This document shows, piece after piece, positions 24,322 through 35,261 of a stretch of 64,000 nt of DNA. The stretch's first letter is position 1. Every line of letters begins with the position of its first letter. The stretch spans positions 120,996,957-121,060,956 of the forward strand of contig JBCNJP010000007.1 of NCBI GenBank assembly GCA_039602395.1, given 5' to 3'. The stretch comes from Deinandra increscens subsp. villosa. Its lineage: Eukaryota; Streptophyta; Magnoliopsida; Asterales; Asteraceae. The notes under the pieces are model-generated. The model searched no databases and was not told the origin of the DNA. It was given only the letters and a program-made list of their open reading frames with translations. The position numbers were made by a program, and so were the translations under genes.

Positions 24322-25793
24322 ATTAAGCCACTTTATTACATATATACCTAACGCTAAACTTTAATTACATATATTCCCCTTTTCATATAAAATTACCCAT
24401 TTACCCTCTTAATTTAATTATATAAAAAAAGAAAATCAAATTAAATCAAATTGCAATCTACTCCAGATAAAAAAAAAAAAAAAAAAACACAAACCCATCT
24501 TCTTTTACCTCTCAATGGCGACCTATCTCCCCGACCTCTTCCCGTCCGGCGACCTCTCCTCTTATCCGGCGACGACCTAGCTACCCGATCTCCTCCCGGC
24601 CGACGACCTCCTCTCGACGACGACCTCTTCTCTTTCCACGCATTATTATCACTAACTTGAAGCTTATAATTAATCTATATTGAAACTGACATTGAGTACC
24701 AAAAATTCAAAGGAATGTGGCGGCAACTTTAACCAACCTTTCTATAGCAAATTCATAGTCATTTACTTTGGTTAACACATGTAATCAGCAAAGAAGAAAC
24801 ATACACACAATTATCAAAGAAAGATAGGAAAAAAGAAAAGGATGTCGGTCAGAAAAAGAAGTGAGTCATCCCAAAGAAAACCTAATTCGCTTACACGTAT
24901 TATTATCTGAAATTATAATATGTACACAATGCAAATGATCTTGTACACAAGTCTAAGTCAGATGTACCCAATGCTTGAAGAGTTGTAGATTACTGTGAGA
25001 TCTAATGGAACTTTATATAAGAGGGAATTACCTTTTAGCCCAATTAATTTAAAAAAAATTACAAAAAAAAATAGTTTAACCTTTTAATACTAATCAAAAT
25101 AGAGATTAGTATAAATCAAGGTTGTAAGAATCGCTCGACGGTAGCTGGACGGTCGATTGGAGTTAAGAGATTAATTAAAGATTAATCGGTAATTAATCGT
25201 CTTTAACAGGATGAATCAATAATCGGTTAAAAACCGTTAACAATTAATCGTTGATTAATCAAAGGCTTTGTGAGACTTTTACAACCATGATACTATAAAT
25301 AAACTAATATAACTAGTTTAATATATTTAGTGTTAAAAAGTTAATAGTGTCACGAGGCAATCAGGCACATGGCTACATAAACATAAACCACTAAAATTCA
25401 ATAACTGACATCTTAATTAAATAGCGCTAATAAGAAGCTAAATTACATACACTAGTGTTTGTTAATTGTAGAATAATACAATATCACAACACCACATGTA
25501 ACACAATAAAGAGAAGGATTTCAATATTTTCTAAAAGATACAAAAGAAGAAAGTAAATCTTCTCTAGTAACAATTAATCATTAACAATTAGTGGATGAAC
25601 ATCAAAGTCCAAAACTAAATTAAAAACGAAAACCCAATCCTTGCCACTAGTCACTACTAAAACCTCTAATTTGTCATTTCTTTGTCATCATGTGTTTATA
25701 AATAAACAATTAATTGTTTATGTATAACCACCTAAACAATATCTTACTCTTGCAACATATGTTTCATCATCATATAACACCACATAGATGTTT
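24322..25793. other. Intergenic sequence, no gene recognised
   Basis: No supported coding frame. A C-rich stretch at 24490-24650 and short AATCG-type repeats at 25170-25260 are the only visible structures. The last few hundred bases should hold the 3' UTR of the copy B UMAMIT gene. Confidence 0.4.
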
Positions 25794-28785
25794 TCAGTTT
25801 GATGAAGTCACAACAACCTCAACACGTCTCGTTTCGCCATTCCCGTTTCGTATACTCGAGTGTTTTGAGTCACTATCCCCATCAACTTCGAAACTCGAGC
25901 GTTCCGATTCTCCATCGACGACTCCATCACTGGTTCTGGAGCTAGGTTCTTTTATAGGACGTAACTGAGCCACCTTCTTTACCTCTTTGCATTTGCCCCA
26001 TAATACAACATAGAGCCCAAATATTATCAATATTGCACCCAACACACTACAAAAAAAAGATTGAAAAAGCCATTTTTGCAACTTTTTAATATAACTTTAT
26101 ATGGTTTTATGAAATTAACAAGATTTAACTATTTAAATTAACATACCTTCCCAAGTTTAGGCTTTCATTCAAGACCAACGATCCCGCAAGAGCCACGAGA
26201 ACAAGCATAAGAGGGGTGAAAGCCGATACGAACAACGGACCTCTCATTTGCACACACCATGTGATGAATGTAAACATCAATCCAGACGCCAACATGCCCT
26301 AACAAAATGTTGTGTGACATATTATAAGTTTCACACGCTAATATGTTTAGTGCAACGATAGTGTGAAAGCACGTACATACCGAATAAGCCACGGTTAGAA
26401 GTCTAACATTCCAACCCAGCTTCCAATCGCCCCAATGTCTTTCAGTGCATAACCCAAACACGACTGCTTGAACCGCACCCATACACGATGTGAGAGCCGT
26501 GACGGAATACGGACATGGGTATGTTTTGACCATATTTGTCTATTCACATAACACCCAAAAACAGTTAAACCACTATTTTTTTGTCAGTAATTTTATAGAA
26601 ATTGTATTGTTTAAAGTTTAAATTAACCTGGATGATTAACCACATGGAATAACTTATGCAACTACCAATAGCCAATAGAGAACCCATGACCCTATTACTT
26701 GAATATTGAACATTTGAGGCATGATGTTGACCATTTAAAAGGTCAACATTGGTTTTCCACAAGTGAAGGTCAACTCCCTTGTAAAAGGTCAACAACATGG
26801 CCCCACCAACCCCTAATGCAGTTCCCGTGATCTTTGCTACGCCAGGATATGTCTTCCAACCCAACTTTTCCATCCTGAAAACAAATTAATATTCACTATT
26901 TAATATAGCTTTTAGTGATTTAAAAGAAAAATTATTATATACTGTTTAGTTTTTCTTTTTTTGTATAATTATTTATTATCAATGAAAAGTAGTATTAATA
27001 ATCTCAGTTTTATTTTTATTTAGCATCTTATTTTTTAAAAATTAGTACAATTATTTGTATTTAATAAAAAAACATGAAAGTCAGTATTTTCATGATTTAA
27101 AAATAAAGTAAACGATAAAGGAGGCATCGAATGATAGAAGTAGGAAATAATGAATAAGGAAGTTATCATTACTATAAAGTGTTAGTCTTTTAACTGCTAT
27201 AAATGGTTAGGTGGTGGCAAAAGCTTTTACGGGTTTTAATAAATATTACTATTCTTTTAAACCATGAATATTATTGTACTACTATTTCACTCTAGGTTTC
27301 AAATGGGAATTAAAAATAACATTTTAAATAAGAAGTGATATATTTTACTACTAAACTAAGCTAGTAGTTGTACCTAATTACTCCATGTCTCTAATTACTA
27401 TGACTATATAAAACAGTTCAACTTTGTGATTTAGGATCGCCATATGACGGCCCTTAATTAGTATATTTCTTTTTACAAAATTCGATTCTTTATAAAAGAG
27501 ATGTTTTCTAGCTTTATTCACAAAATGCTCATTTAGTTTGGTGATAACATATCTTTCTTGAGTTTTAATTTCTCATTGTTGCATTCAGGTTTTAATTTTT
27601 TTTTTTCGTTTTGTTTGTTATTATTTAAACACTGGTTTGTAACTTTTATTATTTATATTTTCTTTATATACCCTTTAGAAAGTCGTTTTTTATAACCGCA
27701 CATTGTCTGCATGTTGTATGTGCGGTTATAAAAAACTACTTTAAAAAGTTTGTTAATTACCCGAAGCAAACAGCTAGAAGGAAGGTGATGGCAGGAATGA
27801 GATTAGTCGTAGCTGCAGCAAATGTCGCTGATGTCAACGATAAGGCTTTTGCATAAAAATTTTGCGCCAACGAACCTCTGAAATTAAAAAAATAAAAACC
27901 ACATCATGTTCAAAATTAAATTGAAGATATTATGTTGATTATTTTGCTGTTAAAAGAAATTATAAAATTAACATAAATATATAGGAACAGTTGTCTTTTG
28001 GGGATATCCTGATCGTAGTTTTATCATGTTGGTATAAAGATTGCATATACGTAATATATAACTGTTTACTATTTATAATACGGGTTTTAAGGGGGTGATC
28101 TTTATCTTCCACAAATATGTTTATTCATATATAATATTAAAATATGATTCTGTATTTATTAAACAAAAAAATTAAATATGATTCTGTATTCAAGCTAATG
28201 CATATTTTTCTTTTATGAAGATAATGTTTTATTTTATAAAAAAAAAACTCAAATGAATGAACAAGAATATTTTCTTCTTTATTATTAGCGAATATCTAAG
28301 TTTTATAACAACAAAAATCACACACTATCATAAATAATAAATAGTATACATTTTTCAAAATTACCACTTTAATGCACTTTGGTAGTATAAAAGATGAAAA
28401 AAGCTTTTAATTTATAATATTAAAAGTAAGTAAATAAATCAATGGTAACATAATACAAAGTAAAACAAGCAGAACATACCCAAATAAGCCACAACAAAAG
28501 GCTTGCAAGAGTATCATCCATGTCAATTTGGGTCTTTTTTTCCTGTGAAAACACCACCACCAAATTTAGAATGTCTAATATAATATACATGGGAGAGCCA
28601 AAGTATTTTGAAAGGATATATACTATGCTTTTAATTTTAATTTTAAATTTCAATTTTAATTGAAGCGGCCTATACTTGTACTATGAGTTGGCATCGCTAT
28701 GAATATGACACCGCTACATGTAGTGTCACTCTGCAATTTTTAGGCCCTTTGCGATGTCATATGCCATACCACACGTCCACACACC

Positions 28786-28828
<43 letters not shown>

Positions 28829-30265
28829 CAATCATTCTCTCTTCTACTACGTTCAATTTTAATATTATTAAAAATGATGAATGATAGTGTGGGGTGACGA
28901 CTACACATTAAAGTTATATGACGCTAATGCAACAGAAAAAAAAAGTATAATGAATTAAAAGTCTGATAAATACATTACAACATTGTGACGCATGTGTACA
29001 TGTAGAAATGTAGTAAATGAATATGAACATGCTCATATTTGTATTTATTTATTTCACTTTGACCAAACAAAAACACACACTAGTTGAACGAGTTTTTTAT
29101 GTGCATGTCTATTTGTTAAGAAAAATAACAAGCTAGTTCGTATTAATTAATTCGTATATATTCATTCGTTAAAAACATGAATGAACAATTTGTGATACTA
29201 GTACAAAAGTGATCAGATGCTGCGGTTAAATAGGCCTACTGCTGCGGTTTAAAAACCATAATTGAATACTTAAACAATCACAAATGAACAAAAATAGACA
29301 TATATAAAAAAACATAATTGAACAATAACCCTAAAAGAATTGGAGTATATACGCTTTATTATAAATATAAGTAAAAAAAACTAGCTGACATATATAAATG
29401 TGAACGAATATAAATAAATAAAAATTAATAAACATTAATGAAAACGATACATGCATCCGTATTCACTCATTTACTTAAAAAATCAAAAACTTGTTTATGT
29501 TCATTTATTTATCTAATAAACAAAAATGAAATTAACTTTTCACCAAACAATTGTGATAATACTTTACGCTTACTTAAGTTTGTTATGTATGCTATTTATA
29601 GAATGTATATTAATTATATATCATAAATTTTATATAGGAGACATACACCTGTATAAGACTATAAGTAGTAAATGATTAACTAATGGAAATGGCTTAATAA
29701 ACCACTAACACTTTAATTAAATAACGAAACAAATAAATTACCTTTATAGGTTTTTTGTTATACTTTGTAATAAGGGAAACACGAAAGTGAAGAACACAAA
29801 AACTTCTACAACTCATTTCACTTACGCAATCCAAAAATAAACTTTGCATCCCACGACAAGAAATCATGACACTACTTTTCGTCGACATTTGTTCATCTTT
29901 TTCTCAAATTTCTTATTTTTTTTTTATATATTAATACATATACATCTTGAACTGTTTCGATGATAAAATTAACACCGCTCTTGTTACATGAAATAGTATA
30001 AAATTTATGATTAAAAACTTATCGATTCATATATTTATAAAAGAAAATGAAAGAATTCATACCTTTCCATCAAAAGTGCCAACGGAACGATGAACGCGGT
30101 GGAGAAAAGAAACCGATAAGCGACGAGAATCGGGAGAACCATGCCGTCATTTGCCGCGAGTTTATAAAGAACATTAACTCCGGCGAATGCCGTCTGAACC
30201 GCCACCATCAGTAGCACCGGTTTCAACCCGTGAATGATATTGCAGATCTTTGCCAGCTTCATCAT
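25794..30265 (-). CDS. WAT1-related/UMAMIT transporter, 7 exons (copy B)
   Basis: Paralogue of the gene at 3458-9057, same strand and same exon plan. Coding exons are 30265-30063, 28542-28480, 27877-27761, 26874-26628, 26539-26381, 26298-26147 and 26046-25794. All introns are GT-AG, phases match and the sum is 1194 nt (397 aa plus stop). Visible signatures: KPVLLMVAVQTAFAGVN and YKLAANDGM in exon 1, RPKLTWM in exon 2, SATFAAATTNLIPAITF in exon 3, YPCPYS in exon 5, RGPLFVSAFTPLMLVLVA in exon 6, GLYVVLWGK in exon 7. The C-tail is about 35 residues longer than in copy A and acidic/Ser-rich. ATG 30265 was chosen because the frame has no earlier ATG. A TATA box and a G-box lie upstream. Substrate unknown; probably a plasma or vacuolar membrane exporter. 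Confidence 0.9.
27681..27740. repeat. 23-bp inverted repeat (hairpin) in intron 3 of UMAMIT copy B
   Basis: Arms 27681-27703 and 27718-27740 pair at 22 of 23 positions around a 14-nt loop (core TTTTTTATAACCGCACAT). It begins about 20 nt after the exon 3 splice donor on the transcribed strand. It may be a minimal palindromic element or an RNA structure near the splice site. Confidence 0.8.
28790..28825. repeat. (TC)n microsatellite
   Basis: About 18 TC units in intron 1 of the copy B UMAMIT gene. Confidence 0.95.
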
Positions 30266-30488
30266 TTTTATAAACCCTAAAAAAAACCGGAAAGAAAGAA
30301 AAAAAACAAATGCAAACAAGAAAACTGAATATATACTACTCGGTTTCCCCCTTTTCTCTTGATTAATTAATAAATGTAGTATTTAAAATTTGGTAAAATT
30401 GAAAGATGAGAGAGCGAGTCTATTGGCGATTGTTCTTGAAAGAGCAAGAAGAGAGAAGAATGTGTTGTGTAAGTAGTGAGCTTGGTGG

Positions 30489-30497
30489 TATATAAAG
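30489..30497 (-). promoter_or_regulatory. TATA box of UMAMIT copy B
   Basis: Minus-strand CTTTATATA lies about 225 bp upstream of the start codon, followed by a CT-rich leader (ttcttctctcttcttgc), a common plant 5' UTR composition. Transcription start is inferred near 30460. Confidence 0.6.
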
Positions 30498-30517
30498 CAC
30501 AAAAAAACCCTCACTTT

Positions 30518-30529
30518 TGCCACGTGGCA
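30518..30529. promoter_or_regulatory. Perfect 12-bp G-box palindrome
   Basis: TGCCACGTGGCA, a G-box/ABRE-type core (CACGTG with GGC flank) recognised by bZIP and bHLH factors, about 20 bp upstream of the TATA box of the copy B UMAMIT gene. Position and symmetry support a real regulatory site; the inducing signal (for example ABA or light) cannot be told from sequence. Confidence 0.65.
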
Positions 30530-30638
30530 GAAATAGATATAAATAAATTTGCTAGCATGCCTCTAAAATAAGTGTTGAAGTCTTCGGTTTTGGGTTTACA
30601 TAAGCGATGACGTTTACATAAGCGATAAATGCTATCAT

Positions 30639-31302
30639 CATGTGGCGGACCCAAGGCCAAGCCTTGGGGTTCGCCCGACCCCCATGAATTTTTTAGATGT
30701 CTACCATATATTCAATTTTTTCTAAACCGAACCCCTAGAAATTTGGTCACCGAACCCCATGAAATATTAAGACCGACCTTCAACTTAAAAAAAATCTAGT
30801 TTTAAAAAATAAAATTTTAAAAACTTAAACGTATTATAAATAAAATTTATCACAAAATTAGTTTATAAAAAAACTAATCTATAACTTTTTAATAATTAAT
30901 CAATGATCCAACACCACTTAGCTTAATGAGCCCAAGACTATTAAATATTTTTAACCCAATTACAAACTCTCAAACCCAATACCCATTACCCATTACCCAT
31001 TACCCTATTAATTAAAAAAAATACCTAAATCTAATATCTAATTATAATTAAAATACCCAAACTCTAAAATTCAATCATACGGAACTCGGAAAGACGATCA
31101 CGCTTGTTGTAAATTGTTGTAATATAGTTTATTAGTTTTGTTATGCGTTTTCATATTTTAAATTGTTTTTTTCTCATGTAACGCGACCCGACCCGACCCG
31201 ACCCGAAGCAAAGCGGTCCAAAATTTTTTGTAAATAGGGATGGACGATCGAACCCTAAAAATTTCCGAACCCCATCAAAAAAATTCCTGGGTTCGCCACT
31301 GC
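30639..31302. mobile_element. hAT-like non-autonomous element
   Basis: Ends read TGGCGGACCCAAGG and, in complement, GTGGCGAACCCAGG, the GTGGCGGA-type terminus seen at other elements of this window. Flanking octamers gctatcat and agtatcat agree at 6 of 8 positions. The inside is AT-rich with a short CCGAC repeat (31185-31205) and no coding sequence. Confidence 0.55.
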
Positions 31303-31487
31303 AGTATCATGTATTTATAAAATTTTAGTAACATTTATGGAATTTGAGTAATTCTTTTGGTTTTTATGTTTATTATTTTAGTTACTTATCATTTTATTAA
31401 CATGATATTTTTGAGGTCTCATTTTTTTTTTCAAATCACCCAAACGGCAGACATAATAATAAAGTAAAAGATTGTTTTCATCTTACG

Positions 31488-31515
31488 ATCAGCAGTGACC
31501 TCGGTCACTGCTGAT
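31488..31515. repeat. Perfect 13-bp palindrome
   Basis: ATCAGCAGTGACC and GGTCACTGCTGAT are exact reverse complements separated by TC. It may mark the junction of two inverted repeat ends; no role is evident. Confidence 0.75.
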
Positions 31516-31984
31516 TTTTTGTCCCGAGGTACCGAGTATAGGCGTTTTACGAAAAAAAAAATTATATATATCGTTTCGGTCACCACTAAATTTTTTTATA
31601 TATATTGAGTTGGTCACCACTAATTTCTTTTTTAAATATTGAATGTATTAAGTCAGTCTCCAACGTAAAATTATTTATAAACGTTATGTATCTACTAAAA
31701 AAATATAAAAAATTAGATCTTAAATGACTTATTTTAACTAAAACAAAGTTTAGGGTTGTTTTGGTAACTAAAACAAAGTATAAGGGTACTCATTTATAGT
31801 TTTTGTGTTTGAACCGACTCGACCCGGATTCAATATTTTTTGTTCTAATGTATTGACCCGACCCGAATTCGTTACTTATATATATATATATATATTGGTT
31901 TGATCCGACCCGAATTCGTTAGTTATATATATATTTTTTGGTCACGTAACTTTCGGTCACCCACGAAATTTTTTTCAAGATCCG

Positions 31985-32480
31985 CCACTGCATAGTGGCA
32001 CTCCTCCACATGTAGGATAAGTTCCAAACACTTCCCCAAGCTTTTTTTTTACAACGAAAAGGTCCACCCTTTGGGATTGAAATGGATACCCGCCACCACC
32101 CTTACTAACCCAATGGATACAACCTCTAGATCTGTCATCTCCACCCCACAAAAAACGAGCTCTTATGCTTTCAAGTTTCTCAAGAACTTTAGCCGGTGCT
32201 TTATAAAAAGAAAAGTAATACAAGGGGAGGCTTTCAAGAACCGCCTTAGCTAGGACCAATCTACTACCCATAGACAAGCACTTCGCTTTCCATTTAGAAA
32301 ACGACGTCTCAAAAACTTTTATCACGGGATCCCAACTTGTCATGCAGTTCATGTTACCACCCACCATAAGCTCCAAGTATATGAAATGCAGACTCTCATA
32401 ATTACACCTCATGGCCGAAAGCCTTGGCATGGATCTCCGACTCACTGATATTAAGACCAAAGAGATCGACAACATTTCTT
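31985..32480 (-). pseudogene. LINE reverse transcriptase C-terminal fragment
   Basis: The minus-strand frame contains WDPVIKVFETSFSKWK, LSMGSRLVLAKAVLESLP and LESIRARFLWGG, the conserved region between the RT domain and the C-terminal zinc-binding region of plant L1-type LINEs. Both ends are truncated, and the last part near 31985 is out of register. No poly-A tail or target duplication was identified. Confidence 0.75.
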
Positions 32481-33377
32481 CAAGTTAACATTTAGGCCAC
32501 AAACCGTACTAAAAAACGGTGAAGAGTCATTTCTCATGGGGAACTATACATTCGTGTGGCTTATGTCTATGTAAGTAAAACACATGACTCACGCGAAAGT
32601 GGTTTGAGAGTATTGGTTGGGAACTGGGTTGGTAATATTTTGTCTTCACGTATATCCGGTGGTCAATGCTTTAGAGAACTTAGCTTTAATTACGACCTAT
32701 CATGCATGCGCAAAAGCGGTGTGTGGAAAAAAACATATCTTAATCCCTTATAAAAATGTTTTTCTCAATAAAATAATCCGGTGCGTGAGTTTTTTCCCAT
32801 TCATGACAACGTATCCGAGTCTAACGGTACTTTGACCATAAGGCACTACAATTTAATGGCATCCAAACATAATTCATATTTATTTGCGAACGGTCCTCTT
32901 GGGAGTTTTCTTTATGAGAAGCTCACGAGAGGAACTCACGATAAGGATTTGAGGCTGAAATGTGGTTCTATCTAACTTGGAAATAACAATCTTAAGGTTA
33001 GGTTAATTACAATATGATTACCAATTCCACCATTGGTGAGTCCTCTCAAGTGATATACTATCTTTGATTGAATTAACTTAAAACCCACTTTTCTTTTATT
33101 TATTTTTCTTCTTTTTATTATTTTAACTAACCATTTTCCTACCTATAAGATCGAGTTAGACGTTAACACAGGCAAAGTATCAAGAGCTCTCTTATCCCTA
33201 TGTCCTTGGAGGATCTCGGTATCTTACCATCACGTACTATACTACACCAAGATGAGTGCACTTGTGTGTTGTATGGTGATTCCATAAGTTTTTGTGTTTA
33301 TAAATTTAAAAGCTTGAGCAATAGCGGTGTCGATTTGACCCATAATTGTCATATTTTTATATATACCATACCGCACA
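32481..33377. other. Degenerate sequence, no gene recognised
   Basis: Only short unrelated frames. It probably consists of worn transposon sequence between the LINE fragment and the Gypsy fragment. Confidence 0.35.
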
Positions 33378-33610
33378 CCAACAAGGTCATGCTTAAGGTC
33401 TCTCCCTGAAAAAGGGTCATCCGTTTCGGCAAACGGGATAAGCTAATCCCGAGATACATTTGACCTTTTGAAATCATGGGTAGGATTGGTCATGTAGCTT
33501 ACCGACTCCAGTTACCAAAGAAGCTCAGTGGTGTGCTTGACATTTTCCATGTGTCAAATCTAAAGAAGTATCTGTCAGAGTATATGACAACCGTCGGAAC
33601 TCCAGGTTAT
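33378..33610 (+). pseudogene. Ty3/Gypsy integrase C-terminal fragment
   Basis: Reads VMLKVSP, stop, then VIRFGKRDKLIPRYI, stop, PFEIMGRIGHVAYRLQLP and FHVSNLKKYLSE. This is the characteristic end of Gypsy integrases after the catalytic core. Two in-frame stops (TGA near 33408 and TGA near 33462) and loss of both flanks show it is a dead remnant. Confidence 0.8.
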
Positions 33611-33619
33611 TCCCGCCTC

Positions 33620-34840
33620 CTACATATCCTATGTACATGCATATCATATTCCATAGACCCTAAATTGCATCAAGTAACGTCTTATATGTCATAACATATC
33701 CAGTTCATTTAATTCATACATAAATAGTTTAGTAAATTACTAGATCAGTTTAACCGGCACACATGAACGTTGGTTACGTTCCAATTAAAGTTTTAAATAA
33801 ACATTTCAATGTTTTAAAATACATTTTAATGGTTAGAATATATTTGTGTTATATCTTATTTTAACGTGAACGTTCCACTCATTATTATTATTAAATCGAG
33901 TTTAGTCACACGCAATAATCACCAATGAACCATTTGACATACAATACAAAATTCATCAAGGTTTCTAATAAAAAAAATTCAACTTTTATTAGTTTGGGTT
34001 TATACCCATTACTCCAACCATTTAGTTACTAGAACACCCCCACCCCCACCATCAAACCGAATTTCCTCTATAGATAGGGTGGCTCAAGGCTTCTTCCAAA
34101 CACACATAAACACTCTACCTTCTCTACCTTTTAGCTCCTCCATCTCAGCCCCACACACCTTCATCTTCAACCTTAAACAACACCATTAGCTCACCCTTCT
34201 ACCCTTCATCTTACACTTCTGTTACATCCCCTAAACACCCCCACCTTGAACTCATTTAGGGACTCAAAAACACTTTAAAACACCCCAGGTTCACTACCAA
34301 AACCAGCAGCAAAACAACTTCTATTCTCACATATGATCATAGCCAAAACTCATAAATTTAACCCCGTAATCGTGATTCTGTGTAGTAGTCCTAGATACAT
34401 CGGTTTGTGGTTGTAAAACAACCCCTACCACCTTCATTTCAAGCACAAAAGCTCCCATCAGCCTCTAAACGTGGTCGCAATATTCAACCCCAAGAACCCT
34501 CAAAAATATCACAAAAACCCACTTTTATTACTCCTTTACAAAGTGTTTCGAATAGAAACAATCAACCACCAATCTCAGTTCATTTTGCAAGTTTTCACAA
34601 GCCTATTTCGCCATAACCAAGTACCATTTAAGCCCCTTTGATTTCTACCACCTTTTCACCGCTCGTTATAAGTAAGAAATCCTACTTTTCCTTCTGATTT
34701 TTATCATTTTTTTGAACCTAATGGTTATATGTTTTTATAAAAAGGTTTGATGGATGTTTCACATTACAAATACATAAGGTTAATGGTATATAATTGACCT
34801 AATTCATACAATTAATTGTTGTAGTGGCAATTAGCATGGG
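33620..34840. other. Intergenic sequence, no gene recognised
   Basis: A C-rich stretch at 34020-34640 resembles a leader or LTR R/U5 region with TATA-like tctatagata upstream at about 34068. No recognisable protein is encoded. Confidence 0.35.
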
Positions 34841-34866
34841 CATGGGCGGCTATGGGGAGGGGCGAG

Positions 34867-35227
34867 TGAAAACGCTGGAGCGTGTGGATCGGTTTAGTTC
34901 GACATCAATAACGTGAAAAACAATGAGAACAATCAATGTAAATAAAACGACTCAATCTCATTAACCAATAGAATGATTACAAGAGATTCAGAGTACAAAA
35001 CACTAGTTCTCACATACACAAGCTCTCATGAACAACTAGTAAATTACAAGACAAAAGACCTATTTATAGATTCCTAAAACCTGTCCTCCGAACCTGGAGT
35101 TCGGCCAGAGTTCGGAGCCGCCGAACCTTGGGTTCGGCCAAGGTTCGGCCAGAACAAAAACTAGGTCAAAACATTGTCTTCAACACTCTATTCGATCCAG
35201 CCCGTTGCCACATATAATGTACCAACA
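34867..35227 (-). repeat. Copia-2 3' LTR
   Basis: Minus-strand start TGTTGGTACA at 35227. The segment 34872-35227 is identical by eye to 46033-46388. Five extra bases (TGAAA on the plus strand, 34867-34871) separate it from the target duplication and give the expected CA terminus. Confidence 0.9.
35061..35068 (-). promoter_or_regulatory. LTR TATA box of Copia-2
   Basis: Minus-strand TATAAATA within TCTATAAATAGG, repeated in the 5' LTR at 46222-46229. It lies just downstream of a cluster of GTTCGG/CCGAAC words (35089-35152), placing U3 in the first 160 bp of the LTR. Confidence 0.75.
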
Positions 35228-35228
35228 A

Positions 35229-35243
35229 ACTCCCCCTTGGCAA
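35229..35243 (-). promoter_or_regulatory. Polypurine tract of Copia-2
   Basis: Minus-strand gccaagggggagtt directly before the 3' LTR start at 35227, and 19 bp after the stop of the third ORF. Confidence 0.85.
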
Positions 35244-35261
35244 CAGCTGGACCCTTCGTCT

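Noticed and set aside
30266..30319. Upstream extension of UMAMIT copy B from 30319
   Set aside because: The frame is open but begins with TTG, not ATG, and the added Phe-rich residues are not typical of family N-termini.
34407..34616. 69-aa frame in a C-rich leader-like stretch
   Set aside because: Composition-driven frame without recognisable domain or conserved start.
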